Source: 2-12-FULL-60-25 sp964638165 (GTDB taxonomy: Bacteria > Patescibacteriota > Patescibacteriia > 2-12-FULL-60-25). Taken from it: DNA of 13,469 bases. Shown here in pieces: positions 6,376 to 12,963 of the stretch. Both the position numbers and the translations under genes were made by a program. Every line of letters begins with the position of its first letter. The stretch's first letter is position 1. The notes beneath the pieces were generated by a model. The model worked only from the letters and a program-made list of their open reading frames with translations. It had not been told where the DNA came from and ran no database searches. The stretch covers positions 1-13,469 of the forward strand of contig CAZWYJ010000030.1 of NCBI GenBank assembly GCA_964638165.1. The letters are read 5' to 3'.

Positions 6376-7737
6376 TTAGTGTTGGCAGTGTTCGTCGTGC
6401 ACGTGATCGCTATGATCATGACGATCTTCCTCTGCATGTATCGGGTAGCCCTTGATGCCATGCGTATGGAGGAGGTCGAGTGTTTTTCGATTGCGCATCA
6501 TGATCGCGACGTACTCGCGGTATTCCGGAGAGGAGACGCGTTCGCGAGTCTGCGTATCGTCCGGACGGATGCCTGAAAGAATGTGGTCAATTTCATCATC
6601 CAATTCTTTTTCGGTAATGGTGATGTTCTCCTGTTTGGCGATATTCTTGATAAGCGTGGCTGCCCGAATGCGTCGAATAGCTTGGGGGACGAGCTCGAGC
6701 TTGAGTTCATCGCGTGTTTTTTTGATGGAGGCGAGGTAGTCTTCCACCTTCATGTGGCGTTCTTCAACCGTTCGTTCAAGTTCCATCATCATCTTACGGA
6801 TCTCGTCATTCACGAGCAAGTCCGGAGCATCGCTAAATGAAGACTCGTCAACCAGTTTTTCGAGAAGCTCGATCTCGGCCTTCTCGGAGGCGCGCCCTTC
6901 CTCTTCAAGCGTGAGGTTTTTGCGAATGATGTCTTTGAGCTGTTCAACATCTGCTTGACCGAGGCTCTTCGCGAATTCATCGTTCAATTCCGGGAGCTCA
7001 AGTGAAAAAACACTCTTGGCTTTTACGGAAAAGTCCACATTTTGTCCGGCGAGGTGTTTCTGATAGTGCTCGGATGGGAAGACGAGCGCGAACGTCTTTT
7101 CATCTCCGGCCTTCATGCCGACGATCTGATCCGTAAAGCCCGGGATGTAGTGCGGTTCATTGAGGTAGATTTTGTAGTCGCGGGCAGCTCCGTCTTCAAG
7201 AGCCACGTGATCCTTCGTCATGTCGAGATCAATCACGATCACGTCTTCGATCGTCGTCGGCTCCGTCTTGATAACCTCTTTACGTTGCATCATGCGAAGC
7301 TCCTTGAGCGCCTTCTCGATATCCGCATCTTCAATGGCGCGCGGGGAGAATGTGACGCGTTCCTTCTTGTAATCGGCGAGTTTTTCCACGACTGGCGCGA
7401 CCGGCGCAATGACCGTGAACTGGATGGTCTGTTTTGGCGTGAGTTTATCAACTTGGACTTCCGGAGACCCGACGGTATCAATGTCGTTTTCGAGAATGGC
7501 GTGCATGTATCGTGCGCGCACGATGCGCTCGAGCGCGGCTTCCCAAATGCGCATTTCTCCGAAGGCTTTTGCGACTTCGGCATACGGAGCCTTTCCCGGA
7601 CGGAAGCCCGGAATGGATTTACTAATACTCATCTCCGATACGGCTTCCTGAACGTACGGATCCGCTTCTTCCGGGGTCACGGTAAAGACGAGTTTGACCT
7701 TGGAACCTGAGAGTTTTTCGATGATTGGGGCTTGCAT
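6376..7737 (-). CDS. tig: Trigger factor (ribosome-associated chaperone / PPIase)
   Basis: This 453-residue chaperone binds the ribosome exit tunnel and nascent chains. The ribosome-docking signature GFRPGKAP is at 44-51. An FKBP-like peptidyl-prolyl isomerase domain spans about 160-245 (YIPGFTDQIVGMKAGDEKTF). The SurA-like helical arms fill about 250-425, with ELNDEFAKSLG marking their start. The ATG at 7735-7737 is preferred to a longer frame because upstream sequence is repeat DNA and family members start with MQ-x-x-x-E. The C-terminus is unusual: the last 20 or so residues contain seven histidines and a cysteine. It lies downstream of the LysM-M23 gene, with a hairpin region between. Confidence 0.95.
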   Translation of the reverse strand: MQAPIIEKLSGSKVKLVFTVTPEEADPYVQEAVSEMSISKSIPGFRPGKAPYAEVAKAFGEMRIWEAALERIVRARYMHAILENDIDTVGSPEVQVDKLTPKQTIQFTVIAPVAPVVEKLADYKKERVTFSPRAIEDADIEKALKELRMMQRKEVIKTEPTTIEDVIVIDLDMTKDHVALEDGAARDYKIYLNEPHYIPGFTDQIVGMKAGDEKTFALVFPSEHYQKHLAGQNVDFSVKAKSVFSLELPELNDEFAKSLGQADVEQLKDIIRKNLTLEEEGRASEKAEIELLEKLVDESSFSDAPDLLVNDEIRKMMMELERTVEERHMKVEDYLASIKKTRDELKLELVPQAIRRIRAATLIKNIAKQENITITEKELDDEIDHILSGIRPDDTQTRERVSSPEYREYVAIMMRNRKTLDLLHTHGIKGYPIHAEEDRHDHSDHVHDEHCQH

Positions 7738-7795
7738 ACTGTGGGTCGGAGGGTACAGGAGGTCTGGAGGGGAGTCAATGGTCGCGGAGGGGGTT

Positions 7796-7866
7796 GGGTA
7801 TTGGAATTTGGCGTTTGGCCTACATGTCAAAATCCAAACCCCAAACGCCGTTTGCAACGTTTGGGG
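7796..7866 (-). terminator. Terminator with overlapping alternative hairpin (heptad repeat)
   Basis: On the minus strand, 18 nt after the LysM-M23 stop, a 9-bp stem CCCCAAACG/CGTTTGGGG (7858-7866 with 7839-7847) is followed by a T-rich tract, so it can terminate. The segment 7841-7849 can instead pair with GGCGTTTGG at 7810-7818, which would break the first stem. Both arms are heptads: GGAATTT (7803-7809), GGCGTTT (7810-7816), AAACCCC (7836-7842), AAACGCC (7843-7849). The arrangement could control read-through into tig. Confidence 0.55.
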
Positions 7867-7883
7867 TCTCATGGAGAATCTTT

Positions 7884-9365
7884 TTAACGAATGTAGGTAA
7901 GTGGATTCACGCGTTTTCCGTTGATGTAGACCTCGTAGTGGAGGTGGGTTCCGGTGGATCGTCCGGTTGTTCCCATCATCGCAATCGTCTGTCCGCGCTT
8001 GACTGTGTCTCCGGCCTTCACGAAGAGCTTGGATGCGTGGGCGTAACGGGTCGTGACGCCCTCGCCATCAATAAGCACCTGAAGTCCGTACCCTCCGCTA
8101 TTCCAGCCGGCCGTTGTGACGACGCCATCATGGGAGGCGTAGAGCGGGGAGTCATAGTGGCCGTCAAGATCAAGCCCGGTATGTCTCCAGCCGTAGTACT
8201 GCGTAATGACGTGACCGCTCGTTGGCCATAAAAGTTTGGTCGGTGAAGTGTCGCTTGTATCCGCATCAGCCGGTTTGGCGAATCGAGCGGCATTGGCGGC
8301 ATTCGCTTCAATGGAATTGGTGGATGCGCTTTTTGGCGTAACGACTCGCGCTGCCACGGCCTGTGCCGGAGGCGTTCCTCCCGGAAGGACAATTTCTACG
8401 CCGGTCGCGAGTGGCTTTTCCGGATCGAGTCGGTTGACGCGCACAATATCGTCAGTATCGGATCCGTACTTTTTCGCCAAAGAAGAAAGGGTTTCTCCGG
8501 ACTTCACGATGACGAGCACGCCGGAAACCGGCGGGATGCGCAATGTATCTCCGGGGCGAATGTACTGCGTTGCCGTGCGTCCATTGGACCAGAGGAGCGT
8601 TCCGATGTTTACGCCAAAGCGCTGGGCGATTGTGCTAAGCGTATCGCCATTTTGTACGATGTAGTTGATCGTTTCAGTTCGTTCTTCGGCAGGCCCGGAC
8701 GGTTGATTCGCCTCATGTGGGATGAGGTTGGCGATAATCGTTCCCGGAACAGATGGAGACGTGATTGGGAGGTCGGCCGTTTCTTCGTAATCAAAGTCAA
8801 TATCCTGTGACACGATGATGGAATCGTTCGTGTATCGGGAATCGTGGACGAGCAGATCTGCATTAGTAGCCTCTTCCGTTGTGCGCGCGTCGCTACCCGC
8901 GACGATCTCATAGAGGAGGCTCGTCTGTCCGGCGTCTTGCGCATTCGTTCGTTGTCCGGCAAGGACATTTGTTCCGATCGTCAGGACGGACATGGTGACG
9001 ATGATGGCGTGTGGGAGATAACGATGCGTGAAGATGGCGAGCGCCCAGCCTCGGACGGGGACGGTGACGCGGGCGTATCGTAAACGGAAGAGCGTGACGG
9101 CGCGATAGATCGGAAGGATGAAGATGTATGCAAAACAGCGTCCAACAAAAGACGCTGTCCGCGAAATGACCGGAGACATGGCGTTTACAGTATTCGCGAG
9201 CGCTCGAAACAGCCAAAGGCGTACGCGACTGAAGACGGATGAGTGACGGTGAGTCGTATTGGTGAGGAAGAAAGGCCGTTCTCCTCTTCGGTCCCTTGCT
9301 TCTAGGTCTCTCTTGGAGATCCTCGATTGAGACAGTAGGGTATCCGGAAAAAGCCTTTTTGTCAA
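7884..9365 (-). CDS. LysM-domain M23 family peptidoglycan endopeptidase
   Basis: This envelope-anchored hydrolase has a basic N-terminal region, a membrane segment at about 118-137 (HAIIVTMSVLTIGTNVLAG), a Ser/Thr/Asp-rich spacer, two LysM peptidoglycan-binding modules (about 235-278 and 284-328), and a C-terminal LytM/M23 zinc peptidase domain. Metal and catalytic residues are visible: H395 and D399 in HTGLDL, H442 in RYAHAS and H474/H476 in THLHYE. It should cut peptide cross-links outside the membrane, or act as an activator, although the catalytic set looks complete. The start is unsure: the frame opens with TTG at 9365, which coincides with a TTGACA promoter element; the first ATG is at 9179 (431 residues). 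Residue numbers use the TTG start. Confidence 0.88.
   Translation of the reverse strand: MTKRLFPDTLLSQSRISKRDLEARDRRGERPFFLTNTTHRHSSVFSRVRLWLFRALANTVNAMSPVISRTASFVGRCFAYIFILPIYRAVTLFRLRYARVTVPVRGWALAIFTHRYLPHAIIVTMSVLTIGTNVLAGQRTNAQDAGQTSLLYEIVAGSDARTTEEATNADLLVHDSRYTNDSIIVSQDIDFDYEETADLPITSPSVPGTIIANLIPHEANQPSGPAEERTETINYIVQNGDTLSTIAQRFGVNIGTLLWSNGRTATQYIRPGDTLRIPPVSGVLVIVKSGETLSSLAKKYGSDTDDIVRVNRLDPEKPLATGVEIVLPGGTPPAQAVAARVVTPKSASTNSIEANAANAARFAKPADADTSDTSPTKLLWPTSGHVITQYYGWRHTGLDLDGHYDSPLYASHDGVVTTAGWNSGGYGLQVLIDGEGVTTRYAHASKLFVKAGDTVKRGQTIAMMGTTGRSTGTHLHYEVYINGKRVNPLTYIR
9337..9365 (-). promoter_or_regulatory. Possible sigma-70 promoter for the LysM-M23 gene
   Basis: On the minus strand a perfect TTGACA -35 (9365-9360) is followed after 17 nt by TACCCT (9342-9337), a weak -10. 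If used, transcription starts near 9330, downstream of the TTG start codon, which would favour the ATG at 9179 as translation start. Confidence 0.4.
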
Positions 9366-9443
9366 TGGATTATGGTCGGGAAATGGCTCTACTCAGGCAC
9401 TTTTAACCTCTTCACATGTTAAGTATACTTAGCGTCATCGTAA

Positions 9444-9530
9444 GGGGTGTAAGGCATTAGGCTACTAAGCCACAAGAGGTGATGCTCTGCCCCCTAAAGG
9501 CATAAAAGCCTAATGCCTTAATTCCCTTTA
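9444..9530. repeat. Octad inverted repeat between LysM-M23 and comM
   Basis: Four left units (9444-9475, for example AGGCATTA at 9452-9459 and GGCTACTA at 9460-9467) face five right units (9491-9530, for example GGCATAAA at 9499-9506 and AGCCTAAT at 9507-9514). A perfect 14-bp stem joins 9450-9463 with 9507-9520. The comM stop codon (9528-9530) is inside the last unit. The hairpin probably forms at the 3' end of the comM mRNA. The rest of the spacer (9366-9443) holds no recognisable gene. Confidence 0.7.
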
Positions 9531-11045
9531 CTCATGAATCTGTCGGTACTGGAGGGCTTCGGCGATATGTGGAACCTCGATGTGAGGTGATGCCGAAAGA
9601 TCCGCGATGGTTCGGGACACTTTGAGGATGCGGAAGTAGGAACGCGCCGAGAGCTGGTACATCGTGACCGCATGCTCGAGGAGGCTTTTTGCTTCATCGG
9701 TTATTTCGGCAAATGTGCGGATCGCTGACGATGAGAGCTCTGCATTCGTTCGTACGCCGGTGAACCGTTCCCGTTCGAGCTGGATGTTTCGCGCGCGGGC
9801 AACGCGTTCGCTGATTGAGGATGAGGTTTCTCCGGGCGCGAGCGTCATGAGTTGATCAACGGGAACTTTTGGAACGTCAATGAGCAAATCAATACGGTCG
9901 AGGAGCGGTCCGCTGATGCGTTTTCGGTAGGAAGAGATTATCATCGGGGAGCAAGAGCATGTTCGCTCTTTATCTGTGGCGTATCCGCACGGACAAGGAT
10001 TCATGGCAGCCACGAGCGTGAAGCGCGCGGGGAATGAGACGGACTGTTGGACGCGGGAAATAGAGATGCGTCCGTCTTCGAGCGGTTGGCGGAGCGTTTC
10101 GAGTACGGTCCGGGGGAATTCCGGGAACTCGTCTAAAAAGAGAACGCCACGGTGTGCAAGCGAAATTTCTCCCGGTTTCGGAATCACGCCTCCGCCAACG
10201 AGCGATGATCCGCTTGCGGTGTGGTGCGGAGAGCGGAATGGGCGGATCGTCATCGCGCCTTCGGCGGCATCGAGGAGACCCGCGGCGCTCCAGACGCGCG
10301 TCACTTCGAGGATTTCGGATGCATCGAGCGGTGGAAGGATAGAGGCAAAACAGTGCGCGAGGAGCGTCTTACCACTTCCGGGCGGTCCTTGCATGAGAAT
10401 ATTGTGCCCCCCGGACGCGGCGATCTCGAGTGCGCGCTTGGCTTGCTCCTGACCACGGATATCGCAGAAATCATTCGGGTACGAGTGTCGAATTTCTCCG
10501 CTAATGATTCTCTGCGGCGTTTGCGGAAGGTCGCGAATACCTTGGAGGTGCGCAATGACATCCGCAAGCGTGTCCGCCCCGTAGACGCGGATATCCGGAA
10601 TGAGAGATGCCTCCTTTGTATTCGCGGATGGGATGATGAGTGCTTCGTATCCACGTTCGCGCGCGAGCGCCGCAAGACTGAGGACGCCATTGATCGGGCG
10701 GAGCGTTCCGTCCAGTGCGAGCTCTCCGGCCAAGAGCGTGTGCTCGATCCGCTTCGGATCGAAGATGATGTCAATCGCCGCAATCGCCGCGGCGATCGGG
10801 AGGTCGTAGAGCGTTCCGAACTTTCGGACATCGGCCGGCGCAAGATTAACCACAACGGTTCCGCGCGGAAAATAGAAGCCCGACTGCTTCATGGCGCTTT
10901 TTACGCGTTCGCGAGCTTCCTGCATCATGGCGTCCGGCAATCCGACGATGAAGAATTTAACGGTGCCGGCTCGCGCATCCGCTTCAACTTCTATGAGTTC
11001 GGCGTGAAGGCCAATGAGGGAGCCTGTTCGAATAGTGGTTAACAT
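9528..11045 (-). CDS. comM: ComM/YifB family AAA+ ATPase (Mg-chelatase-like)
   Basis: This 505-residue protein has full family length. The N-terminal Lon-protease-like fold (about 1-170) carries the family segments FFIVGLPDAMMQEARERVKSA and VVNLAPADVRKFG. The ChlI-type AAA+ domain has Walker A GPPGSGKT at 220-227, Walker B GVLFLDE at 300-306 and the signature RPFRSPHHTAS at 268-278. A cysteine-rich stretch MNPCPCGY with further CSC (about 348-366) and ISGPLLDRIDL (377-387) follow. ComM in Vibrio is a hexameric branch-migration helicase that helps integrate DNA taken up by transformation. With the prepilin in the window this fits DNA uptake, but family members also occur in non-competent bacteria. 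ATG start, no Shine-Dalgarno. Confidence 0.95.
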   Translation of the reverse strand: MLTTIRTGSLIGLHAELIEVEADARAGTVKFFIVGLPDAMMQEARERVKSAMKQSGFYFPRGTVVVNLAPADVRKFGTLYDLPIAAAIAAIDIIFDPKRIEHTLLAGELALDGTLRPINGVLSLAALARERGYEALIIPSANTKEASLIPDIRVYGADTLADVIAHLQGIRDLPQTPQRIISGEIRHSYPNDFCDIRGQEQAKRALEIAASGGHNILMQGPPGSGKTLLAHCFASILPPLDASEILEVTRVWSAAGLLDAAEGAMTIRPFRSPHHTASGSSLVGGGVIPKPGEISLAHRGVLFLDEFPEFPRTVLETLRQPLEDGRISISRVQQSVSFPARFTLVAAMNPCPCGYATDKERTCSCSPMIISSYRKRISGPLLDRIDLLIDVPKVPVDQLMTLAPGETSSSISERVARARNIQLERERFTGVRTNAELSSSAIRTFAEITDEAKSLLEHAVTMYQLSARSYFRILKVSRTIADLSASPHIEVPHIAEALQYRQIHE

Positions 11046-11051
11046 AAGATA

Positions 11052-11091
11052 GGGCGTAGATCGTGGGTCGTAGGGGCGAGACCTCGTCTCG
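11052..11091. repeat. Heptads plus REP-like palindrome upstream of comM
   Basis: Heptads GGGCGTA (11052-11058), GATCGTG (11059-11065) and GGTCGTA (11066-11072) run straight into a short palindrome, CGAGAC-CTC-GTCTCG at 11077-11091. The GTAGGGGCG lead-in to the palindrome recurs at 11200. GGTCGTA is the complement, in another phase, of the CTACGAC array at 12318-12345. This lies 7 nt upstream of the comM ATG, so it would be in the comM promoter or leader. Confidence 0.5.
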
Positions 11092-11138
11092 TCTGCTTCA
11101 TCCAGTTAGTCTCATGGATCGAAAACGAGCGCAAGGTC

Positions 11139-11162
11139 CAAAAAACCGCCAGAATAGGCGGT
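11139..11162 (-). terminator. Rho-independent terminator after lspA
   Basis: On the minus strand the stem ACCGCC/GGCGGT (11162-11157 with 11150-11145) with loop TATTCT is followed at once by six T. It is 27 nt past the lspA stop, so it ends the dksA-lspA transcript before comM. Confidence 0.8.
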
Positions 11163-11181
11163 CATGTGGACAAGGTGAGGT

Positions 11182-11222
11182 ATCAGTATCAGTCGGCGGT
11201 AGGGGCGGATCGCGATCCGCCC
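11182..11222. repeat. Hexamer pair and 20-bp perfect palindrome at the lspA 3' end
   Basis: ATCAGT occurs twice in tandem (11182-11193) across the lspA stop codon. It is the complement of the ACTGAT array at 13064. Ten nt further, 11203-11222 is a perfect 20-bp palindrome, GGGCGGATCG followed by its own complement, inside the lspA C-terminal coding sequence and preceded by GTAGGGGCG as at 11071. It encodes part of a non-conserved tail, which suggests a palindromic element inserted at the gene end. Confidence 0.6.
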
Positions 11223-11767
11223 GTACGGCGGTCGAGAGTTTTGAGCGAGAGGAGGTAGAGGAGAACGCCGAAGAAGATGGCGATGTCCGCGAGGTTTACG
11301 ACGCTGCGGTCGACGAGGAGGAGCCAGTCAATGACGTATCCGTAAGAGAGGCGATCGAAGAGGTTGCTCAAAGCTCCTGCGAAGATAAGGGTAAAAGCCG
11401 CTGAACGAAGAAAATGTTTTTGTCGGATCGCGTTCCAGAAGGCGCGGACGAGCGCGACGAGGACGATCACGGTGACGCAAACGATCACGAAGATGGGGAT
11501 CGGGATATCCGCAATAGCTCCGCGATTAAGGTGGAGCGTGACGCCGAGAATATTCGGGATGATGTCAACCTTCTGGTTTACGGCGAATGCCTGAACCGCC
11601 ATCCATTTCGTTTCACGGTCGGCTGTTATAAGGAAAGAGACAAAAATAGCGACGATTGTTCCAAAAAAGAGTACGTCGAAGATTATTTGATAAATGTTCG
11701 CTCGTGTCGGATCCCCCGTATATTCAGTGGCCGGAGAGTCGGGGGATGGCGCGGGCGCATCTGGCAT
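11189..11767 (-). CDS. lspA: Lipoprotein signal peptidase (signal peptidase II)
   Basis: LspA is an inner-membrane aspartyl protease that removes lipoprotein signal peptides. The 192-residue form starting at the ATG 11765-11767 has four hydrophobic segments (about 26-48, 70-80 region, 92-110, 123-140 and 160-175, the second short). Family motifs are NRGAI at 81-85, GALSNLFDR at 131-139 with catalytic D138, and VVNLAD at 156-161 with catalytic D161. A longer frame from 11851 would overlap dksA by 40 nt and adds no conserved sequence. A Pro/Ala/Ser-rich N-terminal extension of about 24 residues is unusual. It lies 44 nt downstream of the dksA-like gene, probably co-transcribed, and ends at the terminator at 11139-11162. 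The last residues are encoded by a palindrome. Confidence 0.92.
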   Translation of the reverse strand: MPDAPAPSPDSPATEYTGDPTRANIYQIIFDVLFFGTIVAIFVSFLITADRETKWMAVQAFAVNQKVDIIPNILGVTLHLNRGAIADIPIPIFVIVCVTVIVLVALVRAFWNAIRQKHFLRSAAFTLIFAGALSNLFDRLSYGYVIDWLLLVDRSVVNLADIAIFFGVLLYLLSLKTLDRRTGGSRSAPTAD

Positions 11768-11811
11768 ACTCGCCAAAGACGGATGAGAAAAATGAGCGCT
11801 TGAAGAATCGT

Positions 11812-12192
11812 TTATAATTCCTGTGTGAGCGCTTTCTTGCACGCGATGCACGAGGAGGACGCCGGACGAGCCTCGAGGCGCTCTTCCTGAATGTCCTTTT
11901 TGCAGTATTTGCAGATTCCGTATTTATTTTTTTCGATCGCATTGACGGCGTTCGTCGTATCCTGGAGTTCTTTTTCCAGTCGGGTCTTCAAAGAAAGGTC
12001 GTCGCTATACTCCGTGACCTCCATGGCATTGTCGTCATCAGAGTTCCCTCCGGATTCCGGGTATTCCGCATCGTAGCGATTTTTTAACGCGGGATCCTTC
12101 TTTCCGATATCAGAAAGCTCCTGCTCAAGCCTCTGTTGTTCGGCAATGAGCTGCGTTTTCATCCGTGCAATGAATTCAGACGAGTGGGCCAT
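11812..12192 (-). CDS. DksA/TraR-type C4 zinc-finger protein
   Basis: This 126-residue protein has the DksA/TraR layout: an N-terminal coiled-coil region rich in Glu/Gln/Lys (about 10-90, including a LEQELSDI heptad-like part) and a C-terminal four-cysteine zinc finger, C94-x2-C97 and C115-x2-C118 in YGICKYC and SSCIAC. Family members enter the RNA polymerase secondary channel and alter initiation; some act with ppGpp. Whether this one does is not shown; the acidic tip DD-D near residues 52-54 differs from the E. coli DksA tip arrangement as far as I can judge. The ATG at 12192 is preferred because a start at 12249 adds a non-conserved proline-rich leader. It is first in the dksA-lspA unit. 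Confidence 0.88.
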   Translation of the reverse strand: MAHSSEFIARMKTQLIAEQQRLEQELSDIGKKDPALKNRYDAEYPESGGNSDDDNAMEVTEYSDDLSLKTRLEKELQDTTNAVNAIEKNKYGICKYCKKDIQEERLEARPASSSCIACKKALTQEL

Positions 12193-12259
12193 AAAAGGTT
12201 GGCTAGGATTGATTGGGTCAAGGATAGCGGGAAGCGGGGTTTTGGGCAAGGGGCGGGGC

Positions 12260-12352
12260 GGATGGTAAGTGGTAAGTGGATGGATTTGACAGCACCTTTT
12301 TCGACCCCAACAATTTTCTACGACCTACGACCTACGACCTACGACCTACCCA
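12260..12352. repeat. Heptad arrays upstream of the dksA-like gene
   Basis: GGATGGT, AAGTGGT and AAGTGGA run 12260-12280. After a 37-nt gap, four perfect copies of CTACGAC (12318-12345) plus a diverged unit follow. The two arms pair only partly. The perfect right array is the most regular heptad array in the window and would be prone to slippage. No gene is seen here. Confidence 0.75.
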
Positions 12353-12360
12353 AAATTAAA

Positions 12361-12606
12361 GAGGCTTCGGTGGCCCCTCATAGTAATAAGTGGGTCGAAG
12401 CCTCTAGGCTCTTGCGGATGTCGGGAACGTTATATGGGTGCGGAGCGGAATGGTGCGTCGCTCAACGCGGAAACGCTCAACCAAGCGGTGCAGGAGTCTT
12501 TAAGAAGGTGCTGCTATGTGGACCGGATCCTGGCAGTGCCCAGGATGCACGCGAAGTGCAAATGCGGGATGCCCGAGGACTTTTACGTTTTGTTTTTTGA
12601 TTTTTT
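12361..12606 (+). ncRNA. Candidate structured RNA of unknown class
   Basis: Several local stems lie in a row: GAGGCTTCG/CGAAGCCTC (12361-12369 with 12396-12404), a GCG-GAAA-CGC tetraloop hairpin at about 12467-12476, ATCCTGG/CCAGGAT (12527-12533 with 12540-12546), TGCAC/GTGCA closing GCGAA (12546-12560), then a T-rich tract from about 12581. It is GC-richer than the flanking spacer and has no convincing reading frame. I looked for signature sequences of SRP RNA, RNase P RNA, tmRNA, T-box and tRNA and found none. The first stem could instead be a minus-strand terminator or leader element. Direction is inferred from the T-rich end. Confidence 0.3.
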
Positions 12607-12923
12607 GACTCGTAAACGATAACGTATGACGAGTACGGGGATCCAGTTCACATATGGATCGGTTAGTCAGTGAACAGGTCTAACTATCCGTCCCTCTGCA
12701 GTATGAATGTGCGGGCGCCAGGTATCCTTCTCTTCGGGCGAACCAGGAGGCTCGCAGGGCAGGTGACACCGATTTGATGTCCAAGAAGGTTGGCTCAGAG
12801 GACCTCGCTGATTTACAGGTGGCCTCATTAAAGTCCGTGTATATATTGTAGATAAGATTGGGAAAATGAGCAATGGTTAATGGATGAAATAAAATTCAAG
12901 TGCTCTGTATAGCTAAAATTGAT
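12607..12923. other. Spacer without a recognised gene
   Basis: About 317 nt. ACTCGT/ACGAGT pairs at 12608-12613 and 12629-12634. At 12646-12685 GTTCAC, GTTAG, GTGAAC and CTAAC occur in the crossing order needed for an H-type pseudoknot. From about 12836 the sequence becomes AT-rich up to the DnaA boxes. A 68-codon minus-strand frame (12667-12873) has no recognisable features and is not called. Confidence 0.4.
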
Positions 12924-12954
12924 TTATCCACAGACATGTGGATAGTGGGGATAA
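12924..12954. promoter_or_regulatory. Cluster of three DnaA boxes
   Basis: Within 31 nt are TTATCCACA at 12924-12932 (9/9 to consensus), and on the opposite strand TGTGGATAG at 12937-12945 (8/9) and TGGGGATAA at 12946-12954 (8/9). They follow an AT-rich stretch (about 12836-12923). This is a tighter and better-matching cluster than the one beside dnaA. G exceeds C on the plus strand on both sides, so it is not the skew switch point; a DnaA-titration or secondary initiation site is a better guess. Confidence 0.65.
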
Positions 12955-12963
12955 GTATTTATA

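Noticed and set aside
10221..11042. Long plus-strand frame antisense to comM
   Set aside because: Antisense shadow of a gene with full family motifs; Arg/Glu-rich composition typical of such shadows.
11768..11851. Longer N-terminus for LspA
   Set aside because: It overlaps the dksA-like gene and adds non-conserved Ser/His-rich sequence.
12318..12345. CRISPR array
   Set aside because: Units are 7 nt and directly tandem with no spacers.
12361..12600. Identification as SRP RNA, RNase P RNA, tmRNA or 6S RNA
   Set aside because: No GGAAGGNAGC apex (SRP), no GAGGAAAGTCC core (RNase P), no TTCGAAT T-loop or alanine-tag end (tmRNA); the 6S class has no clear primary signature I could confirm.
12434..12622. 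Small plus-strand gene with a Cys-rich middle
   Set aside because: Falls across the stacked hairpins and T-rich tract, no start signal, composition follows the RNA-like stems.
12667..12873. Small minus-strand gene of 68 codons
   Set aside because: No recognisable domain, no start signal, and it lies across predicted RNA-like structure.
12924..12954. Primary oriC
   Set aside because: The plus strand is G-rich on both sides of this site, while the skew changes at the dnaA-dnaN spacer; kept as a secondary DnaA cluster.
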